From Pseudorasbora parva (lineage: Eukaryota > Chordata > Actinopteri > Cypriniformes > Gobionidae): a stretch of DNA of 64,000 nt. The DNA is taken from NCBI RefSeq assembly GCF_024679245.1, contig NC_090186.1:44420069-44484068 (forward strand). Direction: 5' to 3'. Numbering within the stretch: position 1 is the first letter of the stretch; every line of letters begins with the position of its first letter. The notes under the pieces were generated by a model. It was not told the origin of the DNA. It ran no database searches and saw nothing but the letters and a program-made list of their open reading frames with translations. Both the position numbers and the translations under genes were made by a program. Shown here piece after piece: positions 1-42,299 of the stretch.

Positions 1-75
1 ACATAGGCCTAATGGTTTTTATACTGTACAAACCGTATTTTCTATCCCCTTACACTGCTCCTGCCCCCCAATGTC
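1..75 (+). repeat. Dispersed repeat fragment (AATGGTTTTTATACTGTACA family)
   Basis: A stretch of about 65 bp starting with AATGGTTTTTATACTGTACA recurs almost unchanged at 44911-44985 and inverted at 25920-26005, each time beside a CA/GT microsatellite. It is a common fish interspersed motif whose family I cannot name. It yields a spurious ORF at 12-320. Confidence 0.7.
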
Positions 76-705
76 CTCATATTTCACACTCTCCTTGTAA
101 TACCCGTGTCATGTCATTATACAAATTTGTGTCCTCATATGTCACAAGTGCCCCCCACCCCACCCCATCCCACACACACACAAGCAATTATTGTGTCCAT
201 TTCTGTCAGGTGGGGAGACGCCCAAACCCTTCAAACGCAGCTCTAGACATTAACATGTCCTCACAGGCTACTGACTGCAAACACACTCGCAGCCTCAGCG
301 AGCCTCAGTGTGCAGTGTGAGATATAACAGCGTCAGTGTTAGATGATTCACTCGGCCTGAGAAACAGAAATAGAGAGAGAGATCGCAGAAGAGGACGCTA
401 ATGAATGAAATATGTGCTTGTAATTATGGCAGCAGGTATTATAGATTTATGACTCCTGCATATGGATGAACTGAAGGAGCCAAAGAAGCTTTTGAGATGA
501 AGAATATGACTTAAAATCACATCAAAACTGACTCTCATGAGTTTCTTAACACATGATCAGATTCTTATTATCAACAATTCAGTGCATGGTATTAAAAAAC
601 TGTTATCATCTTTAATAAAAACGTAATAACTTACTCCACCTCTGAAAAATCTTTTTTTTAAAGTAAAGAAGTACAAAAATAAAACCCCTTTTTAATTGTG
701 ATTAC
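76..705. other. METTL24 intron, no gene seen
   Basis: After a C-rich stretch and a short CA run, 300-560 is mixed-composition, apparently single-copy sequence. It is inside the METTL24 transcription unit by inference. I see no splice-bounded frame. Confidence 0.4.
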
Positions 706-3700
706 ATGACATTAATGGCAACAAAATTATTGCTAGATGGGATTAATCGCAATTAATTTCTATGTTAGATTATCTTAATCATGGTTAATTCAAATTAGAT
801 TAATCCCGATTCGATGCAATTAATCATGACTAATTTCTATGTTGGCTGAGATATATCGCGATTAATTTACATGAGATTAATGGCAACAAACTTCTATGTT
901 AGATGCGATTAATCATGACTAACTTCTATATTATATGCGATTAATCGTGGCTTACTTCTATATTAGATTAAATTAATCACGACTAACTACTGTGTTAGAT
1001 GCGCTTATTTATGACTAACTTCTATATTAGATGCGATTAATCACAACTAACTTCTGTTAGATGAGATTATTCGTGGCTAACTTCTGCTAATGAGATTAAT
1101 CATGACTAACTTCTATATTATATGAGATTAATCACAACTAACTTCTATATTAGATGCGATTAATCACAACTAACTTCTGTTAGATGAGATTAATCGTGGC
1201 TAACTTCTGCTAATGAGATTAATCATGACTAACTTCTATATTATATGCGATTAATCACAACTAACTTCTATATTTAGATGCGATTAATCACAACTAACTT
1301 CTGTTAGATGAGATTAATCGTGGCTAACTTCTGCTAATGAGATTAATCATGACTAACTTCTATATTAGATGCGATTAATCACAACTAACTTCTGTTAGAT
1401 GAGATTAATCGTGGCTAACTTCTGCTAATGAGATTAATCATGAATAACTTCTATATTATATGCGATTAATCGGGGCTAACTTCTGTGTTAGATGAGTTTA
1501 ATCACGACTAACTTCTATATTAGATTAAATTAATCACGACTAACTACTGTGTTAGATGCGATTAATCATGACTAACTTCTATATTAGATGCGATTAATCA
1601 TGACTAACTTCTTTATTATATGAGATTAATCGTGGCTAACTTCTGTGTTAGAAGAGTTTAATCGCGACTAATTTCTATATTAGATTAAATTAATCACGAC
1701 TAACTTCTATATTAGATGTGATTAATCCCGACCAACTTCTATGTTAGATGAGATTAATCGCGACTAACTTCTGTGTTAGATTAGTTTAATCGCGACTAAC
1801 TTCTATATTAGATTAAATTAATCGCAACTAACTTCTATATTATATGTGATTAATCCCGACCAACTTCTATGTTAGATGAGATTAATCGCGACTAACTTCT
1901 ATATTATATGCGATTACTCACGACCAACTTCTATGTTAGATGAGATTAATCGTGGCTAACTTCTATATTATATGCGATTACTCACGACCAACTTCTATGT
2001 TAGATGAGATTAATCAAGACTAACTTCTATATTATATGCATTAATCACGACTAACTTCTATGCTATATGCGATTAATCACGACTAACTTATATATTATAT
2101 GTGATTAATCAAGACTAACTTCTCTGTTAGATGAGATTAATCATGGCTAACTTCTGTGTTATATGAGATTAATCACGACTAACTACTGTGTTAGATGAGA
2201 TTAATCATGGCTAACTTCTATGTTAGATGAAATGAATCACGACTAACTACTGTGTTAGATGCGATTAATCATGACTAACTTCTATATTAGATGCGATTAA
2301 TCATGACTAACTTCTATATTATATGCATTAATCACGACTAACTTCTATGCTATATGCGATTAATCACGACTAACTTATATATTATATGTGATTAATCAAG
2401 ACTAACTTCTCTGTTAGATGAGATTAATCGTGGCTAACTTCTATGTTATATGAGATTAATCACGACTAACTACTGTGTTAGATGAGATTAATCATGGCTA
2501 ACTTCTATGTTAGATGAAATGAATCACGACTAACTACTGTGTTAGATGCGATTAATCACGACTAACTTCTATATTAGATGCGATTAATCATGACTAACTT
2601 CTGTATTAGATGAAATTAATCACAACTAACTTCTGTGTTAGATGCGATTAATCACAACTAAATTCTATATTATATGTGATTAATCCAGACCAACTTCTAT
2701 GTTAGATGAGATTAATCGTGGCTAACTTCTATGTTAGATGAGATTAATCAAGACTAGCTTCTATATAATATGCGATTAATCACGACTAACTTCTATATTA
2801 TATGCGATTAATCACGACTAACTTCTATATTGTATGCGATTAATCACGACTAACTTCTATATTATATGCGATTAATCACGGCTAACTTCTATATTATATG
2901 CGATTAATCGCGACTTACTTCTGTCAGGTGAGATTAATCGTGGCTAACTTCTGTGTTATATGCGATTAATCACGGCTAACTTTTATATTTATATGCGATT
3001 AATCACGGCTAACTTTTATATTTATATGCGATTAATCACAACTAAATTCTATATTATATGTGATTAATCCAGACCAACTTCTATGTTAGATGAGATTAAT
3101 CGTGGCTAACTTCTATGTTAGATGAGATTAATCAAGACTAACTTCTATATAATATGCGATTAATCACGACTAACTTCTATATTATATGCGATTAATCGCG
3201 ACTAACTTCTATATTGTATGCGATTAATCACGACTAACTTCTATATTATATGCGATTAATCACGGCTAACTTCTATATTATATGCGATTAATCGCGACTT
3301 ACTTCTGTCAGGTGAGATTAATCGTGGCTAACTTCTGTGTTATATGCGATTAATCACGGCTAACTTTTATATTTATATGCGATTAATCACGGCTAACTTT
3401 TATATTTATATGCGATTAATGGCGACATCTATGTTAGATGAGATTAATCGTGGCTAACTTCTGTGTTATATGCGATTAATCACGGCTAACTTTTATATTT
3501 ATATGCGATTAATCACGGCTAACTTTTATATTTATATGCGATTAATCACGGCTAACTTCTATATTGTATGTGATTAATCACGACTAACTTCTATATTGTA
3601 TGCGATTAATCACGCCTAACTTCTATGCTGGATGAGAATAATCACGACTAACTGCTATATTATATGCGATTAATCACGGCTAACTTCTATATTATATGCG

Positions 3701-4285
3701 ATTAATCACAGCTAACTTCTATATTATATGCGATTAATCGCGACTTACTTCTGTCAGGTGAGATTAATCGTGGCTAACTTCTGTGTTGTATGCGATTAAT
3801 CACGGCTAACTTTTATATTTATATGCGATTAATCACGGCTAACTTTTATATTTATATGCGATTAATCGCGACATCTATGTTAGATGAGATTAATCGTGGC
3901 TAACTTCTGTGTTATATGCGATTAATCACGGCTAACTTTTATATTTATATGCGACTAATCGCGACTTCTATGTTAGATGAGATTAATCGTGGCTAACTTC
4001 TGTGTTATATGCGATTAATCACGGCTAACTTTTATATTTATATGCGATTAATCGCGACATCTATGTTAGATGAGATTAATCGTGGCTAACTTCTGTGTTA
4101 TATGCGATTAATCACGGCTAACTTTTATATTTATATGCGACTAATCGCGACTTCTATGTTAGATGAGATTAATCGTGGCTAACTTCTGTGTTAGATGAGA
4201 TTAATTGCCTATGTTAGATAAGATTAATCAGGATTAATTTAGGTGGGGTTAATTACAATTAACTTCTATGTTAGATGAGATGAGT
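706..4285. repeat. Large minisatellite, 32-bp unit (GATTAATC array)
   Basis: About 110 tandem copies of a 32-bp unit built from GATTAATCACGACTAACTTC followed by a TATATTATATGC or TATGTTAGATGA tail. Each unit contains the 8-bp palindrome GATTAATC. Higher-order repetition is visible: 2030-2260 recurs at 2320-2560, and 2640-2960 recurs at 3030-3350. It probably lies in a METTL24 intron. No coding frame runs through it. Confidence 0.95.
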
Positions 4286-4883
4286 TTAAGAAAGAGACTA
4301 GACTGAAGAGAGAAACGGCTATAAAGCGAGTGAGTGTCTGATGGACTGCTGGCTTCATCTCTCATGGGTTTATGTGCAGTAATTCAGGTCAGTCTTCTGC
4401 ATTGCTGTCCTCAATAAAGTGTCCTACTTTCCCTCGTCCTCCAAGAGAAACGAACACTGAGGAACACTGAAGCACATGCAGATCTTTACAATACAACATA
4501 GTGACCAGGACTGTCAAAGTCCATGAAACAATACTAAGAGTCGTCCATACAACTCATGGACTTCATACACTGATAATTCTACCTTATTTTACTATTATTT
4601 ATACTTAAAGTACTGATTAATATTTTGAACAAGTTGTTATTTTCAGATGTTCAGTTTAAGTTTTAGTAACTTTATGTGCGTTTGTCATTTTTATTATTTT
4701 CTCTATTTCTTGCTTTATTTTTTTATTTTAGTTTTACTATTAGTTATTTTACTACTTCAAACTACTTTTTAATTTCAGTTAGTTGCCAAGGCAACATTTA
4801 TATTTTATTTTTTTAAATTAATTATATATATATGTATGTATTAAAATGTTTAATAGTTTTAGTTAATAATTATATTGTTTTAT

Positions 4884-4915
<32 letters not shown>

Positions 4916-5119
4916 TTGTTTATTTTAAAAAAGACCATATGGTAAACTAGATTTGTTAAAAAAGTTAGTCAAGACAAACTTTGATGTTAGCTTGAGAAAG
5001 CATGACCAGAAAGTTTAAAGTAGGTTTAAAAATATTAAAGTTTTCCAGTTTAAAGTTTTTAAGATTGAGGTTAAAAGGTTTTAAAGGCAATACAGTCTAT
5101 CAGAAAAACTTATATATGG
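4286..5119. other. AT-rich intronic sequence with a TAG microsatellite
   Basis: Mixed sequence to 4560, then strongly AT-rich. A TAG/AGT trinucleotide run occupies 4883-4914. The short ORF at 5002-5223 shows no recognisable similarity and runs into the next minisatellite. Confidence 0.5.
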
Positions 5120-5495
5120 TTGCTAGGCTATTATGGGATGGTTCCCAGTGTGTTGCTCTGGTAATCTGGGTGGTTGCTAGGGTGTGTCTATGCAGTTGCT
5201 ATGGTACTGTGGGTGGTTGCTAGGCTATTGCTATGTGGTTGCTAGGGTATTACGGGATGGCTGTCAGTGTGTTGCTCTGGTAATCTGGGTGGTTGCTTGG
5301 TGTAGCTAGGCAGTTGCTATGGTACTGTGGGTGGTTGCTAGGCTATTGCTATGTGGTTGCTAGGGTATTACGGGACGGCTGCCAGTGTGTTGCTCTGGTA
5401 CTCTGGGTGGCTGCTAGGGTGTTGTTATGCAGTTGCTATGGTACTCTGGGTGGTTGCTAGGTTGTTGCTATGGTACACTGGGTGGTTGCTGAAAA
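5120..5495. repeat. GGTTGCTAGG minisatellite
   Basis: Tandem repetition of short blocks GGTTGCTA(T/G)GGT and ATTACGGGATGG within a larger unit of about 120 bp, such as TGTTGCTCTGGTAATCTGGG recurring near 5150, 5270 and 5390. This pattern is common in cyprinid introns. Confidence 0.85.
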
Positions 5496-6355
5496 TAATG
5501 ACAGAAGCTAATTTTTGCTTTTTGCTTTAGGGAGGAAGCGAGTGTGGCGACGGCACCATATGGAGTAACTGCAGCTCAGGCCAAACAGCCTGAAACGCTG
5601 CAGTCTGTGTCTTTATTCCTTTAAGAAACGGAGGCAGAAATGTGTGACACACCTGTTCATGAGATTACAGTTAATTAAAAACTAAACATTACCCATGCCG
5701 TCATAAATCACTAATGAAGTGGTCAGATGTGTGTTTGATTATCAGGAACTGAGGAAAAGAAACGAGCCGAGAGAGTCAGTGCAGTCTGAAGTCAGGAAGA
5801 GTTGTGCTTGCTGATGGCCGTACTCCTCAGATTGACAGAAAATGCTGTAAAAACACAACAGATTTATGTTATACAGATTTAGCAAAGACCAAAACATCAT
5901 ATGACGCTATAATTGCTTACCATAACCAAACTTACATTACAGTCTTCTGAATACTGACATGTGATTGGCAAAATGATCAAAATAAGGAAACCTTTTCCCC
6001 AGTTAATATTGTGTACAATTATAATAATACATATTATTATTAAGTATATTTTATTTGATTATAAAAATTGCATCAAAAAAAGAAACTGAGCTGTTAAGTA
6101 AAACCAAGCATTTAATAACTATAATAATTACTATTATTATTATTATTCAGAATAATATTTTATTATAAATTAAAATCAATAAAGAAATATTACTATATCA
6201 ATATTACTATTGTACTATAAACAATGAGCATTTGATAATAACAATACTTTTATTAATAATATTAATTATTATTATTCAAAATTTTAATTGTATTTATTGA
6301 AATGATAAAATGTAAAATCCATAAATAAATAATAATAAAAAAATATTATATATAT
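5496..6355. other. METTL24 intron, AT-rich, no gene seen
   Basis: 5496-5830 is single-copy-looking, and the remainder is AT-rich with ATT trinucleotide tracts. I tested 5530-5570 (after a ttttag) as a possible METTL24 exon. The frames end quickly and do not resemble the family. Confidence 0.4.
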
Positions 6356-6800
6356 ATATAATGCGTTAGTTTACTAGTTACTTGAAAAAGTAATCTGATT
6401 ACTTAACTCGAGTTACTTGTAGTGCATTACTTTTCTAGTTACTTGAAAAAGTAATCTGATTACATAACTCGAGTTACTTGTAGTGCGTTACTTTTCTAGT
6501 TACTTGAAAAAGTAATCTGATTACATAACTCAAGTTACTTGTAGTGCGTTACTTTTCTAGTTACTTGAAAAAGTAATCTGATTACATAACTCGAGTTACT
6601 TGTAATGCGTTACTTTTCTAGTTACTTGAAAAAGTAATCTGATTACATAACTCAAGATACTTGTAGTGCGTTACTTTTCTAGTTACTTGAAAAAGTAATC
6701 TGATTACTTAACTCGAGTTACTTGTAGTGCGTTACTTTTCTAGTTACTTGAAAAAGTAATCTGATTACATTACTCGAGTTACTTGTAATGCGTTACCCCC
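6356..6800. repeat. 61-bp minisatellite at the end of a DNA-transposon remnant
   Basis: About seven copies of a 61-bp unit containing GTTACTTGAAAAAGTAATCT, GATTAC and ACTCGAGTTACTTGTA. The array ends in ACCCCCAACACTGGT, which matches the inverted terminal sequence (CAGTGTTGGGG) of a common fish DNA transposon. The array is probably an expanded internal segment of that element. It ends about 80 bp before the METTL24 exon. Confidence 0.8.
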
Positions 6801-6877
6801 AACACTGGTCATAACCATACATAACTGAACTACTAACCCTAGAGAAAGCGGTTTAACTGATGTCCCGCTCCTCTCAG

Positions 6878-7222
6878 GTGGACGTCCTGAAGGTGGACCT
6901 GGAAAGCGCGGAGTGGAAGGTTCTGGAGAACCTGGTTCTGGATCAGGTTCTAGACTCCATCGGCCTGCTGCTGCTGGAGCTGCACCTGCACTGGGCGGGG
7001 TTCGAGGTGGGCGGAGACGAGCCCACGGTGGTCCGCTATTGGTTCAGCCTGCTCCGGGAGCTGGAGCGCGCTCACTTCCGCCTCTACCACAGCTACAGCG
7101 ACCCAAACAAACCCCGGCTGGTCCTGCACAGAAACCTGCAGAACGCCAGCAGCTCCTTCATCCTGGGCTGGGTCAACACACACTTCGTCCCGCTAGGAGG
7201 ATCACACACAAACACTTCATAA
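6878..7222 (+). CDS. mettl24: METTL24 terminal coding exon (partial gene)
   Basis: After an acceptor (ctctcag at 6871-6877) an open frame of 114 codons runs to TAA. It starts [20 protein letters not shown] and continues to [25 protein letters not shown] and LGWVNTHFV. The VLKVDLES motif is the substrate-side motif of FkbM/METTL-type methyltransferases, and the whole stretch resembles the C terminus of METTL24 as I recall it. METTL24 is a putative methyltransferase whose substrate I do not know. The METTL24 and CDC40 genes are tail-to-tail neighbours in human, as here. The exon is much more GC-rich than its surroundings. An in-frame ATG at 6860 lies in the intron and is not a start. Upstream exons lie to the left of the window. 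Confidence 0.85.
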   Translation: MDVLKVDLESAEWKVLENLVLDQVLDSIGLLLLELHLHWAGFEVGGDEPTVVRYWFSLLRELERAHFRLYHSYSDPNKPRLVLHRNLQNASSSFILGWVNTHFVPLGGSHTNTS

Positions 7223-7615
7223 TGAAAACACGAGGCACGATTAAAGACATGAAACTCTCAGAAAACTCTTCTGACCTCCAACAATCGGCGAAAAGCACAG
7301 AAAGAACCACTATGAAACATTACTATGGTGATACCATGTTATTTTGGACTATGGTACCATGGTAATACTACAGTTTAATGGGCATGCAACACGGCAGTGT
7401 ATGAACAGGGTTATAGTGCATATGAAAGGGATGTTTTGTAAAGGGCAATGTAGAACAAAATATGTAATTTTATTATATATATATATATTAAACACATTTG
7501 AATTAAAATCAGCAGTTTAAGTGTGTATATATATATATATATATATATACTTAAGTAATAAAATCATTTAAAAAAAGTATGTATTAAAATCAGCAGTGCG
7601 CTGTCAAAATAAAAG
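7223..7615 (+). other. mettl24: METTL24 3' UTR (inferred)
   Basis: AT-rich sequence after the METTL24 stop. ATTAAA occurs at 7240-7245 and AATAAA at 7557-7562 and 7608-7613, so the transcript could end at several places. Short TA runs lie at about 7480 and 7527. The boundary is inferred only. Confidence 0.4.
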
Positions 7616-8057
7616 CCTGACACGTCGGCAAAACAGAAAAACGTATAGGCTGATACCAATAATTAAAAAAATGTCAAATATCAGTTTGCTGATATATCGG
7701 GCGATATCTGATATTTATATATTAAACATACTTTTTAAAATTAAATATTAAAATTATTTTTAATTAGAATTTTTTTTAAGTCATTGAATCATTCATTCAG
7801 TTTCAGTCAGTGTCATGTCAATCTTGAGTACCTATAGAGTAGCATTGCATCCTGCATATAATAAAAGTCTTTATTTTTTTTATAATTATATAAGAAAGAT
7901 GCGCTGTTCCGAGTCTTTCCGAAAAAAGCCGAGCGGGTGGGGGCGTGTCGTGTGAGCGGAGCTAAATAATGACGTGTGCACGCTGCTGCTATGTTGAGTC
8001 GAGTGCGTCGTAAAGCTGTGTCAACAGCGGGAAAAAAACTTTATTCAAAATAAAAAT

Positions 8058-8168
8058 ATGGCTTTTAATCAGATACAGCCATACATCTATGATCCGGAAT
8101 CAGACCCAGAGGCTGCAGTTGAACAGGAGCAGCAGCAAAAACGACTAGAGCAGGACGTCTCTATGTGG
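8058..8168 (+). pseudogene. First-exon fragment resembling P2X7-C-terminal-type proteins of fish
   Basis: An ATG opens a frame beginning MAFNQIQPYIYDPESDPEAA and reaching RLEQDVSMW at codon 37. Fish carry many multicopy proteins that start like this (PY-(F/Y)-EPESDPEA ... RL-x2-DVSxW) and then enter the cysteine-rich P2X7 intracellular domain (CTCGNC-like). Here the frame continues into unrelated sequence. The next bases (gacaagtta) look like a damaged gtaagtta donor. A GC- and CpG-rich segment with a TGACGTG box precedes it (7915-8040). No second exon is visible. Family assignment is from memory of the motif. Confidence 0.5.
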
Positions 8169-8612
8169 GACAAGTTATACACTAACTATATAATATGCTT
8201 AGCGGCTTGTGTTATTTACATATTTATACTTGAATTATATCGTCGTATTTTTGTCTTTGAAGGTGTACATGTGGGAAGTGCAGTTGTGCACGTGTGTGTG
8301 TGTGTTTACGCGTGGTTTGTGTAGACATGGTTTTGCACGGCAGGCTAAGTTAGTGTTTACATAGAAAGACACGGAATAGTAGCGCATTTGAATGAAGAAG
8401 CGCGCTTATTTAGTTCAACATATTTCCCCACTCTTTGTGTATTGTTGTTTGGAGTGCTTTTACAATACACAAACATAAAGTTACACATATAGTGGCCAGC
8501 TAAACGCACTACACATCGCATGCTCCATTGATCAATTAACTATACGTGATCATGTTTGGGCTACTTGATGAGCATAGGCAAAAACACAGACATTTGAAGC
8601 AGTCTCACTCAC

Positions 8613-8881
8613 CGCCTGCGGTTCTAACGTTGGGACCTTTATCGTTGGGACTGCTCCATCCTTCAGCATTAGGCGATTGGGAAAATCCGGCGTCGAGCTG
8701 GGCCTTGTTTATGAAACAGTCGGCACCGAAATGCAGCGAACAGATATAAACATTCGCGCAACTCAGTTGCTGATCCGGAAAAGCAAATTCCATCCACTGT
8801 TGCCTTAACGCGGGGTTTTGGGGAATCTGTGCAGGACTGTCTTGGTCTGGCAACCCGAAACGCACTTTTTTTTGGTGACAT
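8613..8881 (-). pseudogene. THAP zinc-finger exon, frame-broken
   Basis: Minus-strand ATG at 8881. Pieces in three frames form a THAP-type C2CH domain: KCVSGCQTKTVLHRFPKTPR, then LRQQWMEFAF, then NVYICSLHFGADCF, then LKDGAVPTI. The Cys pair, the FPK motif, the C-x2-H pair and AVPT are THAP landmarks. The frame changes in an A-run near the start (one A short), around the CCGCGTTAAGG segment, and near 8675. A perfect donor (gtgagt) follows at 8612. THAP domains occur in host factors and in P-element and Kolobok-type transposases, and I cannot tell which this came from. Confidence 0.65.
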
Positions 8882-8947
8882 TGTTAATTTCTTGAAGTCA
8901 CATCACCTGAGCAGCGCAGCCTACGAGCCCCGCTTTGATGGGCGTAG

Positions 8948-9145
<198 letters not shown>

Positions 9146-9636
9146 CAGTAATGACACACCACTGTGTCGCTCAGAGGATTTTAACAAATGTGTTTCGAAC
9201 TATTTTCAATGGTGAAAGAGCAAAAACATGCAATATTGTGTCTAAAATGCAAGTCACTTGATATTGTTTATTGAACTGTTGTATAAAATCAACAACACAT
9301 TTGTAATCGAGCGGATATCTGAAGGAAAACCAGAACTCTTCGTGTGATATTAACTATAAATACTGAAAACAAGACTTCTGGAAAGAAACGCAGCCACCAA
9401 AGCACACCGACGGCAGAAGATAAACCAGAGACATTTATTATCTTCAAAAAGAGAGAAACGTAAGACACGGTTTCATTCATTAAAAAAAACAAAAAACATG
9501 AGCTGAAAGTTTCTGGTGTGTGTGTGTGTACGTTTAGGACTGGATACCAGCCCGATAAAAGTCTCACGTCCGTATAAGAAGCTCTGATTCACCGATTCCG
9601 ATGTTTGTGTGTGTGTGTGATAGGTAGGTTTAGGGG

Positions 9637-9674
<38 letters not shown>

Positions 9675-9677
<3 letters not shown>

Positions 9678-9744
9678 CCTCAGTCCCAGCGCTTGATCTG
9701 TCCGTCCCAGCCACAGGTGATAACCTTGGACGTCTCGTGAGGGT
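9675..9744 (-). pseudogene. cdc40 terminal-exon duplicate A (partial)
   Basis: The minus strand reads [20 protein letters not shown], then D and TGA, matching the last 21 codons of cdc40 exon 15 with Leu to Arg near the end. It lies downstream of the real stop and has no acceptor of its own. It is flanked by GT repeats and a GATAGGTAGG spacer shared with copy B. Confidence 0.9.
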
Positions 9745-9826
9745 GTGTGTGTGAGATAGGTAGGTTTAGGGGCAGGGACAGTGTGTGTGTGATAGGTAGG
9801 TGTAGGGGCAGTGTGTGTGTGTGTGT

Positions 9827-9896
9827 GTTCCTCAGTCCCAGAGCTTGATCTGTCTGTCCCAGCCACAGGTGATAACCTTGGACGTCTCGTGAGGGT
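9827..9896 (-). pseudogene. cdc40 terminal-exon duplicate B (partial)
   Basis: This is the second copy of the same exon end, reading [20 protein letters not shown], then D and TGA (Gly to Arg). Copies A and B share at least three base differences from the true exon, so they probably arose from one event followed by a further tandem duplication of about 152 bp. Confidence 0.9.
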
Positions 9897-9963
9897 GTGT
9901 GTGTGTGAGATAGGTAGGTTTAGGGGCAGGGACAGTGTGTGTGTGTGATAGGTAAGTGTAGGG

Positions 9964-10077
<114 letters not shown>

Positions 10078-10079
10078 CC

Positions 10080-39898
<29,819 letters not shown>

Positions 39899-40090
39899 CT
39901 TGAGTGTTATTGGTCTTCCGTCAGCGGGTCCTCAAAGATGAATATTTTTTTTTAAATAGCTTTAAAATATTAAAATATCTTATTTAAAAATAATAATCTT
40001 ACTACATATGTCTATGCGTTAAATATTAAGCACGTTACTTTTATATGTCTGAAATGGAATGTCAAGCGGACGCAGTTGTGCAGTAATGTA
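39899..40090 (-). promoter_or_regulatory. cdc40: cdc40 5' UTR and promoter region (inferred)
   Basis: Immediately upstream of the ATG. A CCAAT box on the minus strand lies only about 11 bp before the ATG (39909-39913), so the start of transcription must be close or upstream of it. Exon 1 and this flank are GC-richer than the surrounding DNA. No TATA box was identified with confidence. Confidence 0.4.
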
Positions 40091-40260
40091 GTGAAGTAGA
40101 TGTTGTATCTTTCAGGACAACAGCTTACAAACGCATTCTGAAATGCGCTTATGTTTTACTTTATCATCACTATTATTATTATTATTGTTAACTAAAACTA
40201 TAACCATAAAAATTTTGTTACTTGAAATACAATAATAATACAATAATAATATTAAAATAT

Positions 40261-40315
<55 letters not shown>

Positions 40316-40549
40316 TTAATAAGTATATCAAAAACAATTATAGACAAAAATTACTACAACTTTTTTTTGTTTAAATAAAACGATTTCAAAATATAAAAAA
40401 TATAATAGTGTCTAGATATCTTTGCTACTCATAATATTTACTATAAAGAGACATTTTATACATAATATACAATTAATATGTTAAAATATTTCACAATATT
40501 TCACGTTAAAATAAAATGTAAACAGATAAAAATGAAAGTGCAAGTATTG

Positions 40550-42240
40550 TCGATATTGACAAAAATAGTTGAAAATAACAAAATTGTGAATTTTGTCTGA
40601 AAATGTCTTTTTATGTCACAATTATGATATTTCATGTCATCATTTTGACTTTTATGTCATAATTATCAATTATCGTGTCATAATTCTGACCTTGTCATTA
40701 TAAATTTGTCTACGTGTAACATAATTATCACTTTGAATATCATTATTTTGACTGTTTATGTGATCATAATGACACACTTAGACAAAATTATAATGAAAAA
40801 AGTCCAAATTATGATATGAAGTGTCATAATTATGAATGTCACTATTTCTTTTATGTCATAATAATGACACGCTTAGACAAAATTATAATGAAAAAGCCGA
40901 AATGATGACATTCTTATGCTTATGCTAATGCCTATGACTTATTGACTTATTAACGTAAGTTCCAACTTTTAATTTCAACATAATTTTGAAATAATGCCTT
41001 TTATCTCACAATTGGGACATTTCATGCCATGATTTTGACTTTAATGTCATAATTATGTATTATCATGTATGTCATAATTTACTCTTTTTCATTATAAATT
41101 TGTCTTTCATAATTATGAATTTGAATGTCATTATTTTGACTGTTTATGTGATAGTTATGACACATTAGACCAAATTATAATGAAAATGTACAAAAAATTA
41201 AGACAAAAAAGTCAAAACTATCACATGAAACGTCATAATTGTGAGACGCTTAGATTCAAATTATAACGAAAAAGTCAAAATTATGCTTCATACTTCATAA
41301 TTCTGACTTTTATGTCATAATAATGAATATGCATGTCATAATTGCGACTTTTAAGTTCAACATAATTTCGAAATTATTCCTTTCTATGTCACAATTGACA
41401 TTTAAATTTTTACTTTTTCATTATAATTTAATGTAAGCATGTCACAATTATGACGTTTCATCATAATCTTGACTTTTGTCATAATTATGAAATATATCAT
41501 AATTGCGACTTTTAATTTCCACATCATTTCGAAAATTATGCCTTTTTATGTTGCAATTTTGATGCTTCATGCCATAATTTTGACATTTATGTCATAATTA
41601 TGAATTAGCATGTCTTAATTTCAACTAGAATTTTTTCTAAGCACATCATAATTATGAATTTGAATGTAATTATTTAGACTTTTTAATGTTGATAATTATG
41701 ACGGTTTTATTATTAAAAAGTACAATTAAAAATTATGACATGATAATTCATAATAATGCATAAAAGTCAAAATGCTGACGAAACGTCATAATTTTGAGAA
41801 TCTTAGACTTTATTGTCACACTTTTAACCCAATGTTGGGTCAAATATGGACTAACCCAGCAACTGGGTTGTTTTAATCCTGCGGTTGGGTTAAATATTTG
41901 CTTAAGACAACCCAATCGCTGGGTTAGTCCATATTTGACCCAACATTGGGTTGTTTTTTACCCAGAATTTTTTAGAGTGCATAATTATAAATAAGCATGT
42001 CATAATTTCGACTTTATAAAATTTCGGAATTTCAACATAATTTTATTCATTTCTGTAAAAAATTTTACGTTTCATAATTTTATGACTTTTATGTCATAAT
42101 TATTAATTAGCATGTCATAATTTTGACCTTTTCACTATAATTTCATCTAAGTGTGTCATAATTATGACATTCAAAGTCCTATTTATTACACAATTTCAGA
42201 ATTATTGCTTGATTTTTTTATTATAAAAATGTATGATTTA
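40550..42240. repeat. Degenerate TCATAATTATGA/TTTTGACTTT array
   Basis: About 1.7 kb of irregular repetition of GTCATAATTATGA, CATAATTTTGACTTTTATGT and related pieces in both orientations. GTCATAATTATGAC is itself a perfect palindrome. A TA run lies just before it (40267-40312). No gene. Confidence 0.85.
41826..41952. repeat. Palindromic MITE with 35-bp perfect arms
   Basis: The left arm 41826-41860 (AACCCAATGTTGGGTCAAAT and onward) is exactly inverted at 41918-41952, with a 57-bp centre. It is inserted in the TCATAATTATGA array. It is a common teleost palindromic repeat. Confidence 0.92.
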
Positions 42241-42299
42241 TGTGGTTTCCATAGGTTTCTCATATCACAGCTAGTAGGAACATGTAACACGTAGGTGTG

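Noticed and set aside
5530..5640. Possible METTL24 exon after a ttttag acceptor
   Set aside because: The three frames give short peptides with early stops and no resemblance to methyltransferase motifs.
8546..8749. Plus-strand ORF opposite the THAP remnant
   Set aside because: It is the antisense of the THAP exon. The minus-strand C2CH and AVPT motifs explain the sequence better.
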